Position numbers and translations under genes: made by a program | Notes under the pieces: generated by a model | The model's database searches: none | What the model saw: only the letters and a program-made list of their open reading frames with translations | What the model was told of the DNA's origin: nothing | Assembly: GCA_900550415.1 (NCBI GenBank) | Contig: URSO01000006.1 | Coordinates: 1-50,074, forward strand | Origin: an uncultured Collinsella sp. | Lineage (GTDB): Bacteria > Actinomycetota > Coriobacteriia > Coriobacteriales > Coriobacteriaceae | Reading direction: 5' to 3' | DNA length: 50,074 nt | Shown here: positions 9,264 through 16,357 of the stretch, piece after piece | Layout of the letters: every line of letters begins with the position of its first letter | How positions within the stretch are numbered: the first letter of the stretch is position 1

Positions 9264-9290
9264 ACTCATTTAAGTCTGTCCCCAATGAGT
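9264..9290. repeat. 27-bp ACTCATT/AATGAGT palindromic unit
   Basis: A complete single copy of the dispersed unit, reverse orientation relative to 5665. ACTCATT begins it and AATGAGT ends it, with a TCTGTCCCC interior. It stands between the FtsX permease stop and a promoter. A partial GGGGACAG motif lies just upstream (about 9224). Confidence 0.85.
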
Positions 9291-9298
9291 GGCTGTGC

Positions 9299-9329
9299 TT
9301 GACTTCGACCCTACTTCAATGGGTACCAT
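9299..9329 (+). promoter_or_regulatory. Promoter with 19-bp spacer (MerR-like)
   Basis: TTGACT (9299-9304) and TACCAT (9324-9329) are separated by 19 bp. The overlong spacer contains ACCC and GGGT halves nine bases apart (9309-9323). A 19-bp spacer with a central dyad is the hallmark of MerR-family activated promoters. It drives the DUF362/ferredoxin gene. No MerR gene is in the window. Confidence 0.5.
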
Positions 9330-9371
9330 CCTCTATGTCTGTAACGCCATATAGACCGAGGGGATAGATCT

Positions 9372-10577
9372 GTGACCGCAACCGCACCCGCAGCACCGGC
9401 AAAGGTGTACTTCACCAACCTGCGCACGCATGCTCGCGAGAGCCAGCTCGACAAACTCAAACGCCTCATTCGCCGCGCCGGCATTGAGCAGATCGACTTC
9501 GAGAACAAGTTCGTCGCTATCAAGATTCACTTTGGCGAGCTGGGCAACCTGAGCTTTTTGCGCCCCAACTACGCCCGCGCCGTCGCGGACGTGGTGAAGG
9601 AGCTGGGCGGCAAACCCTTTCTCACCGACTGCAACACGCTCTATGTCGGTAGCCGCAAAAACGCGCTCGAGCACATCGACACCGCCTACCAGAACGGCTT
9701 TACCCCGTATGCCACAGGCTGCCAGATCATCATCGCCGACGGCCTCAAGGGTACCGACGAGGCGCTCGTCCCGGTCGAGGGCGGTGAGTACGTGCGCGAG
9801 GCAAAGATCGGTCAGGCGCTCATGGATGCCGATATCGTGATCAGCCTCACCCACTTTAAGGGCCATGAGCAGGCCGGTTTTGGCGGCGCCATGAAGAACC
9901 TGGGCATGGGAGGCGGCAGCCGTGCCGGCAAGATGGAGCAGCATGCCGCCGGCAAGCCGAGCGTCGATACTACCAACTGCGTAGGTTGCCGTGCCTGCGA
10001 GAAGATTTGCGCGCACAGCGCCATCACGTTTGACGGTACGCGTGAGCGCGAGCTTGCCAACGGCAGCACCCGCACGGTTCACGTGGCTACCATCGACCAC
10101 GATCGCTGCGTGGGCTGCGGACGCTGCATTGCGGCGTGCAACCAGGACTGCATCAAGCCCGACTATGACGCCGCGGCCGACGTACTCAACTACAAGATCG
10201 CCGAGTATACGAAGGCCGTTGTCCAGGATCGCCCCAGCTTCCATATCTCGCTCGCCATGGACATCAGCCCCAACTGCGACTGCCATCCCGAGAATGACAC
10301 GCCCATCGTCAACGACATCGGCATGTTCGCGAGCTTCGACCCGGTCGCCATCGACCAGGCCTGCGCCGATGCCGTCATGGCATCCGAGCCGCTGCCTAAC
10401 ACCGAGCTTACCGACAGCGCGGCCAAGATGGAGCATAACCACGAGCATTTGGAGGGCGAGCAGGCGCGCGACCCCTTCTGCATCACGCATCCCGACACCG
10501 ACTGGCGCGCGTGCATCGCGCATGCCGAGAAGATCGGCCTGGGCACGAGCAAGTACGAGCTCATCGAGGTCAAGTAG
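9372..10577 (+). CDS. DUF362 protein with 2x[4Fe-4S] ferredoxin domain
   Basis: A 401-residue protein starting with GTG after GAGGGGA. Residues about 10-190 match the DUF362 fold; this includes HFGELGNLSFLRPNYAR and the loop HFKGHEQAGFGGAMKNLGMG. A dicluster ferredoxin insert follows, with cysteines 203/206/209/213 and 246/249/252/256 in CxxCxxCxxxC motifs. The C-terminal part returns to DUF362. DUF362-ferredoxin proteins are common in anaerobes and are presumed redox or metal-site proteins; their reaction is not established. It is a single-gene unit under the 19-bp-spacer promoter and followed by a bidirectional terminator. Confidence 0.9.
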   Translation: MTATAPAAPAKVYFTNLRTHARESQLDKLKRLIRRAGIEQIDFENKFVAIKIHFGELGNLSFLRPNYARAVADVVKELGGKPFLTDCNTLYVGSRKNALEHIDTAYQNGFTPYATGCQIIIADGLKGTDEALVPVEGGEYVREAKIGQALMDADIVISLTHFKGHEQAGFGGAMKNLGMGGGSRAGKMEQHAAGKPSVDTTNCVGCRACEKICAHSAITFDGTRERELANGSTRTVHVATIDHDRCVGCGRCIAACNQDCIKPDYDAAADVLNYKIAEYTKAVVQDRPSFHISLAMDISPNCDCHPENDTPIVNDIGMFASFDPVAIDQACADAVMASEPLPNTELTDSAAKMEHNHEHLEGEQARDPFCITHPDTDWRACIAHAEKIGLGTSKYELIEVK

Positions 10578-10629
10578 CACCTAGCTATTGGACAAAACAA
10601 GCGCATTCGTGGCGCAATTCAAGCAAAAA

Positions 10630-10662
10630 CCGCCCGCGAGCACAGCGCTCGCGGGCGGTTTT
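10630..10662. terminator. Bidirectional Rho-independent terminator
   Basis: Stem CCGCCCGCGAGC (10630-10641) pairs perfectly with 10647-10658 over a five-base loop. It is preceded by AAAAA and followed by TTTT, so it can end both the DUF362 gene and the convergent hydrolase gene. Confidence 0.9.
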
Positions 10663-10666
10663 CCGG

Positions 10667-10784
10667 AAGTATGCGGCAAATTTCGAGACCGCCGAGCACA
10701 CGACGTTTTTTGGCAACAAAACCCCTGATAAATTGTTGATAAAACTGCGGTCTGGTCGGCAGTTCCAGATTTTGCCGCATACTT
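10667..10784. repeat. 118-bp element with inverted-repeat ends
   Basis: AAGTATGCGGCAAA (10667-10680) is exactly reverse-complementary to 10771-10784, and pairing continues imperfectly inward (ACCGCCGA against TCGGCAGT). The interior is AT-rich. It sits directly behind the bidirectional terminator in a 250-bp gap between convergent genes. A typical long-arm intergenic hairpin element of this genome. Confidence 0.75.
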
Positions 10785-10827
10785 TCGAAAATAGGGGTCA
10801 GATAAAGCCCCGGACGTTGCTTTTTGC

Positions 10828-11793
10828 CTAAAAATTCTTGTCGAGGAAGCTGTCGACCGTGTTCCAGTAGAGCTCGGGGTCGACTTGCGCGCTCTTGGCA
10901 TGGGTGGCGCCGTGGATAGTGAGCTTTTGCTTGACCTTGCTGGCGCACGCCTCGTAGTTTTGGTCGAGCATGCTGTACGGTACAAAGGTGTCTTGGTCAC
11001 CGTGGATAAAAAGCATGGGAACCGTCGCGCGCTTGAGCTGTTCCACGCTGCTCGCCTTATGAAAGTCGTAGCCTGCGCGCACGTTGCATACCAGGTTGGC
11101 CACATCGAGCAAGGGAAAACTGGGCAGGCCGAACACGTCCTTGAGCTGCAGGGAAAACTCGTCCCAGACGCTCGTATAGCCGCAATCCTCGATGATGCAC
11201 GTGACATTAGACGGCAACGATTCCCCCGCGACGTTCATGGCCGTCGCCGCGCCCATCGATTCGCCAAAGACCAGGATGCGCGCTTCGGGATCGGCCTGAA
11301 CGATTCGCCCAATCCATGCAACGACATCGAGCCGCTCGGGCCAGCCCATGCCGATATAGTCGCCGCCGGAGCGCTCGTGGGCGCGGGCGGCGGGTGCGAG
11401 TACGTTCATGCCGCGGTCGTGGAATCGTTTGACGTATCGGGCCATGCCGATGGGCTCATCGGTGTATCCGTGTAGGCAGATAGCGTAATTGTGCGTGCTC
11501 TCTGGGGCGGCAAAATACCAAGCGGCAAGTTCGGTTCCGTCATCTGCGGTGAGGCTGCTGCTCTCGCGGTTCTCTTTAAACCATGCCCGTGCCTCGGTTC
11601 CCTCGGCATCCGGCTGCTCACTTTCTTTGTCGTCCTTGCCGTCCTGCATCATCTTCATGGTGTATGGCGCGCGGGGATTCAGCGCGAAGTCAAACAGAAA
11701 GTTGCCGGCAAATCCGAGCAGCGCAATGACAACCACCAGTGCAACGATGCCGGCTATCTTGAGCTTTCGATGGGAATGTGCGTTTTGAGCCAT
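10828..11793 (-). CDS. Membrane-anchored alpha/beta hydrolase
   Basis: 321 residues. One membrane anchor at about 13-36 is followed by an acidic linker (48-66) and an alpha/beta hydrolase domain. Nucleophile elbow GESMG gives S179, the acid is in HGDQD (D266 or D268) and the histidine is H298 in HGATHAKS. LHGYTDEP (106-113) forms the oxyanion region. This matches the BAAT/peptidase-S9-like or YqkD-type hydrolases that face the outside of Gram-positive cells. Substrate unknown. An AGGAGA ribosome site precedes the ATG and a consensus-like promoter lies about 50 bp upstream. Confidence 0.9.
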   Translation of the reverse strand: MAQNAHSHRKLKIAGIVALVVVIALLGFAGNFLFDFALNPRAPYTMKMMQDGKDDKESEQPDAEGTEARAWFKENRESSSLTADDGTELAAWYFAAPESTHNYAICLHGYTDEPIGMARYVKRFHDRGMNVLAPAARAHERSGGDYIGMGWPERLDVVAWIGRIVQADPEARILVFGESMGAATAMNVAGESLPSNVTCIIEDCGYTSVWDEFSLQLKDVFGLPSFPLLDVANLVCNVRAGYDFHKASSVEQLKRATVPMLFIHGDQDTFVPYSMLDQNYEACASKVKQKLTIHGATHAKSAQVDPELYWNTVDSFLDKNF

Positions 11794-11842
11794 GCGGTAT
11801 TCTCCTATAAGATGTTAATGCATCAACATTTAATGCAAGCGC

Positions 11843-11871
11843 ATTATGGACGTTCGCCGTTGATGCGTCAA
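11843..11871 (-). promoter_or_regulatory. Sigma-A-type promoter of the hydrolase gene
   Basis: On the minus strand TTGACG (11866-11871) and CATAAT (11843-11848) are spaced exactly 17 bp. Flanking sequence carries repeated TTGATGCATT/TTGACGCATCAA-type motifs that could be an operator. Confidence 0.7.
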
Positions 11872-11979
11872 CAGGCAAAGAATGGGTAAACAAAGGGTCA
11901 CGTATGGTGCAAATTTCGCACGCACCCAGACGCTTTGATATAGTGTTGAGAACTCTTTACGTTGGAGGATGTAACCGGC

Positions 11980-12663
11980 ATGTCCGATTCGAGCGACAGT
12001 TCCAAGCCGCGACCCAAGGCCGCGGCCGTTCCGCACTACACGGTGGGCGAGGAGATCATGAACTCCGTCACCCATGGTGTCGGCTGCTTGCTGGGTATCG
12101 CGGGTCTGGTGCTCCTGATCGTATTCGCTGCACTGCGCGGCGGTGGCCCGGCCCACATGGCCGCGGCAATCGTCTACGGCGCCAGTATTATTCTCGAATA
12201 CCTAGCCTCCACGCTCTACCATGCGATTCAACCCGCGCGCGCCAAGCGCGTGTTCCGCATCATCGACCACAGCTGCATCTACCTGCTCATAGCCGGCAGC
12301 TATACGCCGTTTTGCCTCATCACGCTCGCAAACGGCGGCGGCGCCGTGCTGTTCTTTGCCGTATGGGCCATCGCCATTATCGGCATCGCCCTCGAGTGCT
12401 TTTTGCGCGAGCGCCAGCCGCATTGGGTAAGCGGCCTGGTCTATCTGCTGATGGGCTGGCTCGTTGTCTTTAAGCTGCCCGAGCTCGTGTCGCTGCTCAA
12501 CCCCGTGGCACTTGCCCTGCTCGCCGTCGGCGGCGTGTGCTATACCGTGGGCGTGCCGTTCTATATCGCCAAAAACGTGCGCTATCTTCACAGCGTGTTT
12601 CACCTGTGGGTACTCGCCGGCAGCATCTTCCAGTTCATGGCGGTGATCCTCTTCGTAATCTAG
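11980..12663 (+). CDS. Hemolysin III family (TrhA/YqfA-like) membrane protein
   Basis: 227 residues with seven hydrophobic segments. It begins with the family signature HYTVGEEIMNSVTHGVG and has STLYHAI (helix 2-3), IDHSCIYLLIAGSYTPF and a final HLWVLAGSIFQFMAV, all hallmark stretches of the PAQR/HlyIII superfamily with its conserved His/Ser/Asp metal site. GGAGGAT precedes the ATG by 11 bases; an in-frame TTG six codons earlier would overlap that site and was rejected. TATAGT at 11939-11944 is the likely -10. In other bacteria the family affects membrane fluidity or energetics; true haemolysis is not implied. Confidence 0.93.
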   Translation: MSDSSDSSKPRPKAAAVPHYTVGEEIMNSVTHGVGCLLGIAGLVLLIVFAALRGGGPAHMAAAIVYGASIILEYLASTLYHAIQPARAKRVFRIIDHSCIYLLIAGSYTPFCLITLANGGGAVLFFAVWAIAIIGIALECFLRERQPHWVSGLVYLLMGWLVVFKLPELVSLLNPVALALLAVGGVCYTVGVPFYIAKNVRYLHSVFHLWVLAGSIFQFMAVILFVI

Positions 12664-12772
12664 CGACCACGCCTGCGCGCCCGCGTCCTCGTTTGGGCGC
12701 CGGCGCCATTGCCGTATCCGCCGTCAACGTTTTATCCGACGTCCCGAATCTTGGAGGTTCGAGAAACTCCCG

Positions 12773-14146
12773 ATGGACATAACCATCTCCCTTATCACTA
12801 CCCTCGTTTTGACCCTCATCAACGGCTACTTTTCTATGTCCGAGATGGCGCTCACCACGGCCAAGCGCGCCGTGCTGGAGCATGAGGCCGAGGAAGGCGA
12901 CAAGCGCGCCGAGCGTGCCATTAAGCTGGCTGCCGACTCCGACCAGCTGCTCGCCACCATCCAGGTCGCCATCACGCTCGTGGGCTTCGCCTCGTCCGCC
13001 GTTGCCTCGACGAGCCTGTCCGACCCGCTCGCCACGTGGCTCATGAGCTTTGGCATCGCGCCGCTCTCCGCCATCGCGCGCGGCCTGGCGCCGGTCATCA
13101 TCACCGTCGCGGTCGCCTTCGTGTCCATCGTGATCGGCGAGCTCGTCCCCAAGCGCATCGGCCTGGCCAATGCCGAGGGCGTGTCCAAGCAGGTCGTGGG
13201 ACCGTTGTCGTTTTTCCAAAAGATCGCCCGTCCGCTCGTGTGGCTGACTGGCGCTTGCTCCGATGGCCTGGCCCGCATCCTGCGCATCAAGAGTGCCGAC
13301 GACCGTCAGAACGTCTCGGAAGAAGAGATCAAGTACATGGTCTCGGAGCAGGACGACCTGCTCGACGAGGAAAAGCGCATGATCCACGAGATCTTTGACC
13401 TGGGCGACACCGTGGCTCGCGAGGTCATGGTGCCGCGCGTGGACACCACCATGTGCGAGGACGACGAGACGGTCGCCGACGTGTTGTCCACCATGCGCCA
13501 GACCGGCTTCAGTCGCATCCCCGTCTATCATGAGGATCCCGACAACGTCGCGGGCATCGCGCACATTAAGGACCTGATCCAGCCCGCGCTCGACGGCAAG
13601 GGCGACCAGCCCATCGCCGACTTTTTGCGCGACGCCACCTTTGTGCCCGATACCAAGGACATCCTGCCGCTGCTGTCCGAGATGCAGACCTCGCACGACC
13701 AGATCGTGGTCGTCGTGGACGAGTACGGCGGCACGGCCGGCATCATCACCATCGAGGACATCGTCGAGGAGATCGTCGGCGAGATCGAGGACGAGTTCGA
13801 CCCCGACAACAAGTATCTCACGCGCCTTTCGCGCCGCGAGTGGCTCGTTGATGGGCGTTTTTCGTGCGATGACGCGATTGAGCTTGGTTGGCCGCTCGAG
13901 GAAAGCGATGATTATGAGACCATCGCCGGCTGGATCTTGGAGCTTTGTGACTCGGTGCCCGACATCGGAGAGGTGTTTGAGGTCGCGGGGTACAAGTTTA
14001 AAGTGCAGTCGATGCGTGGCCAGCGCATCTCGCTCATTCGCGTGATCGCTCCGGCCGAAACCGATAAGAAGGATTCCGAGTCTTCGGTAGACGAGCCGAC
14101 GACGTCGGGTGCGGGTTCCGCGAATCCGCACGACGGCGACGAGTAG
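12773..14146 (+). CDS. CNNM/CBS/CorC_HlyC transporter-like protein
   Basis: 457 residues. The N-terminal CNNM (DUF21) domain spans about 1-190, with four hydrophobic segments and the motifs NGYFSMSEMALTTAKR and GELVPKRIGL. Two CBS motifs (about 205-330) contain VPRVDT, PVYHEDPDNVAGIAHIKD and DEYGGTAGIITIEDIVEEIVGEIEDE. A CorC_HlyC domain (about 345-425) closes the fold and an acidic tail ends it. The family exports or regulates Mg2+ or Co2+. GGAGG is 15 bases before the ATG, which is long. The next gene starts 24 bp downstream, so they may be cotranscribed. Confidence 0.95.
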   Translation: MDITISLITTLVLTLINGYFSMSEMALTTAKRAVLEHEAEEGDKRAERAIKLAADSDQLLATIQVAITLVGFASSAVASTSLSDPLATWLMSFGIAPLSAIARGLAPVIITVAVAFVSIVIGELVPKRIGLANAEGVSKQVVGPLSFFQKIARPLVWLTGACSDGLARILRIKSADDRQNVSEEEIKYMVSEQDDLLDEEKRMIHEIFDLGDTVAREVMVPRVDTTMCEDDETVADVLSTMRQTGFSRIPVYHEDPDNVAGIAHIKDLIQPALDGKGDQPIADFLRDATFVPDTKDILPLLSEMQTSHDQIVVVVDEYGGTAGIITIEDIVEEIVGEIEDEFDPDNKYLTRLSRREWLVDGRFSCDDAIELGWPLEESDDYETIAGWILELCDSVPDIGEVFEVAGYKFKVQSMRGQRISLIRVIAPAETDKKDSESSVDEPTTSGAGSANPHDGDE

Positions 14147-14170
14147 GGCAAGGAAGAGTAGGGGAGAGTT

Positions 14171-15004
14171 ATGGCAGGCCTGTTCAACATCCTTAAGGTC
14201 ACCGTCAGCGAGGACAAGATCTGCGCGCATGTGCTGGTGAACCCCGGCATGCCGCTCATGACCTCGGAGGACATCGAGGCCACGGCGCGCGTGTACTACC
14301 TGGTGCCCGCGATTGCCAAGCATCTGTGCCTGGGCGATTCCGGCCGCGAGTTCCAGGACTGCATGGGTCAGACCGAGCTCTGCCATCTGCTGGAGCACGT
14401 GACGGTCGAGCTCATGAACGAGACCGGTCTTGCCGGTAGCATCTCGTGCGGCCGCACGCGCGTAAGCGAGCACGATGAGCGTGTCTTTGAGGTTGAGCTT
14501 TCGTGTCCCGACGACGCGCTGGCCATCGGTGCGCTGTCTTCGGCCACCTTTATGATGGACTGGGCCTATCTGCACGCCGACCAGCCGGCTCCCGATGTGG
14601 ACGGTACGGTCGCGGGTCTGCGCAACCTGGTGCTAGGCATGCGCGCCGAGGCCGAGGGCAAGGATCCTCACGAGGCCGTCGCTGCTGCGAACGGCGAAGA
14701 TGCTGCCGAGGACGAGGGCGCTGACGAGGGCGATGTGCCGATCGACGCCGAGCCCGTTGCCGATGCGACCGCCGAGCCCGTTCCCACCGAGCCCCAGGGC
14801 GTCCCCAACTTTGACGACGAGCCCCAGGTGGCGATTGATACCGAGGGCGCGGTTGCCGAGAACCACGAGGCCTCCGCTGCCGTCTTTGGCGGTGCGGCGA
14901 CGGTTCCGGCAGGACCTGCGCATGAGGGCGGCCTGCCGCTCGTGGACGGCGCCGGCGAGGACCCGTGTGCCACGGTGGCCATGCCGGCTATGCCTCAGGA
15001 GTAG
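14171..15004 (+). CDS. Uncharacterised protein with acidic low-complexity tail
   Basis: 277 residues, start supported by GGGGAGAG. Residues 1-160 are a compact alpha/beta domain whose helix TELCHLLEHVTVELMNETG resembles the LLEHVALELQ-type motif of the N-terminal domain of cyanophycin synthetase; no ATP-grasp or Mur-ligase part follows. Residues 160-277 are Ala/Glu/Asp/Pro-rich and probably disordered. It lies 24 bp after the CNNM gene. I do not assign a function; the cyanophycin-synthetase resemblance is by eye and rests mainly on this one motif. Confidence 0.75.
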   Translation: MAGLFNILKVTVSEDKICAHVLVNPGMPLMTSEDIEATARVYYLVPAIAKHLCLGDSGREFQDCMGQTELCHLLEHVTVELMNETGLAGSISCGRTRVSEHDERVFEVELSCPDDALAIGALSSATFMMDWAYLHADQPAPDVDGTVAGLRNLVLGMRAEAEGKDPHEAVAAANGEDAAEDEGADEGDVPIDAEPVADATAEPVPTEPQGVPNFDDEPQVAIDTEGAVAENHEASAAVFGGAATVPAGPAHEGGLPLVDGAGEDPCATVAMPAMPQE

Positions 15005-15083
15005 GCCTACGCGTTTATCACCATCACGCACCTGCACCTTTGCCGTACGCAGATGAGCGGAGCGGCAAGTGATGCGCTGCGGG

Positions 15084-15089
15084 TATAAT
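15084..15089 (+). promoter_or_regulatory. -10 box (TATAAT) before the YtxH gene
   Basis: A perfect TATAAT 52 bp upstream of the YtxH start. No good -35 is visible 16-18 bp upstream, so an activator or an alternative recognition mode may apply. Confidence 0.55.
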
Positions 15090-15140
15090 GGACAGCATTC
15101 AAACGGTGGGCACCGACGTGCCCGCAGGAGAGGAATGATC

Positions 15141-15530
15141 ATGGGTAAGACTTTCAGCTTTGTCTCCGGCGCACTTTTTGGTGCTGCTGCCGGCGCTATT
15201 ATCGGTGTTGCTCTGGCTCCGCGCTCGGGCGCCGAGACCCGCGCCATGGCTGCCGATATCGCCAACGACGCCTGGGACAATATGCGCGACACCTACGAGC
15301 ACAGCGCCGAGGAGGCCCGTGCTGCGGTGAATGACTTTGGCCCGATGGTCGACGCCAAGACCGACGACCTGCGCGCCAAGGTCGACCTGGCCCGCGAGCG
15401 CATGGACCAGCTGCGTGAGCAGCTCAACGACGCCATTTCGGGTGGCAACGTGACGCCTGCCGCCGACGTCGTGGTCGAGAACGCCGTCGAGGCTGATACC
15501 GAGGCTGCGGAGCCCTCGACCGAGGCATAA
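15141..15530 (+). CDS. YtxH-domain protein
   Basis: 129 residues: one N-terminal hydrophobic segment (GALFGAAAGAIIGVALAPRSG, residues about 9-29) with the APRSG turn typical of YtxH/gas-vesicle-like small stress proteins, then an amphipathic alpha-helical region and an acidic tail. AGGAGAGGA precedes two possible ATGs (15135 and 15141); 15141 has the better spacing. The stop overlaps the start of the next gene (TAATG). Confidence 0.85.
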   Translation: MGKTFSFVSGALFGAAAGAIIGVALAPRSGAETRAMAADIANDAWDNMRDTYEHSAEEARAAVNDFGPMVDAKTDDLRAKVDLARERMDQLREQLNDAISGGNVTPAADVVVENAVEADTEAAEPSTEA

Positions 15531-16282
15531 TGCGCGCCGGGGATTTTGTCGGCGCCAAGATTTATCGCAAGCCTACCGAGGACAAGCGCACCAAAAAGGA
15601 CGGCACGCCGCGCAGCCCTAAAAAGCTCGGAAAGATTCACTTTCCGGTCTTTACCCCGGGCGGTACGCGCGTGGTCGGCTTTATGGTCCGCCAGTCCGAT
15701 ATCGCGGGCATGATCGAGCGCCCCGACCGATTCGTAGCGCTCGACGCCATTGGTGTCTACGAGGGCGCCATTGCGGTCGATGACGTCAAGGACACGTACG
15801 ATGCTGCCGCCGCCAAGCGCCTCGACATCAACCTGGACGATTGCATCATCTGGGTTGGTATGGACGTGCGCACGGAATCGGGCGATGTCGTGGGCTACTG
15901 CTCGGACGTTGAGTTCAAGCCACGCTTGGGCATCGTACAGGCATTCTATGTGACCGCCGGTGCCGCTTCGAGCGTGCTGCTGGGCGACACGCAGGTGCCA
16001 CCGACGATGCTGCGCGGCTACGAGAACGGCGCGATGGTCGTCTCGGACGAGGTCAAGTCGCTCGGGTATTCGGGCGGTGCGGCTGCCAAGGCCGCCGAGG
16101 CCAGCGTCGTGGTGGGCGATAAGGTCAAAAAGGGCGCCAAGGTACTCGACGACAAGGGATCGGTTGCCGTGGACAAGGGCAGCCGCGCACTGGGCAAGCA
16201 GCTCGGCAAGACGCGCGGCATGTTCAAGGCCTTTAAGGACGAATACCAAAAGGCGAGCGGAGGCTCGTCAAAAGCTACATAA
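15530..16282 (+). CDS. PRC-barrel domain protein
   Basis: 250 residues starting at an ATG that overlaps the YtxH stop by one base. Residues about 30-160 show two PRC-barrel-like halves, with RVVGFMVRQSDIAG and SGDVVGYCSDVEFKPRLG. The C-terminal 80 residues are Ala/Lys-rich and helical (VVVGDKVKKGAKVLDDKG). A hairpin follows the stop. Coupling with a YtxH partner suggests both act at the membrane or in stress, but no enzymatic role is visible. Confidence 0.75.
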   Translation: MRAGDFVGAKIYRKPTEDKRTKKDGTPRSPKKLGKIHFPVFTPGGTRVVGFMVRQSDIAGMIERPDRFVALDAIGVYEGAIAVDDVKDTYDAAAAKRLDINLDDCIIWVGMDVRTESGDVVGYCSDVEFKPRLGIVQAFYVTAGAASSVLLGDTQVPPTMLRGYENGAMVVSDEVKSLGYSGGAAAKAAEASVVVGDKVKKGAKVLDDKGSVAVDKGSRALGKQLGKTRGMFKAFKDEYQKASGGSSKAT

Positions 16283-16307
16283 TAGCGACGTACCAAATGA
16301 TGGGAGG

Positions 16308-16335
16308 CAAGCCGGAGACCTGTTGCTCCGGCTTG
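16308..16335 (+). terminator. Hairpin after the PRC-barrel gene
   Basis: CAAGCCGGAG (16308-16317) pairs perfectly with CTCCGGCTTG (16326-16335) across an 8-base loop. CTGTGTTTA follows, which is a weak U-tract. Confidence 0.6.
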
Positions 16336-16357
16336 CTGTGTTTATGGGGGAGGGCAC

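Noticed and set aside
10511..10831. Open frame across the terminator and hairpin between 10577 and 10828
   Set aside because: Runs through a strong terminator and overlaps the end of the DUF362 gene out of frame.
11980..12663. True haemolysin function for the HlyIII-like protein
   Set aside because: The family name is historical; sequence shows only a PAQR-type membrane protein.
12635..14575. 646-codon minus-strand frame opposite the CNNM gene
   Set aside because: Mirror of the plus-strand codon pattern; composition not protein-like and no domain seen.
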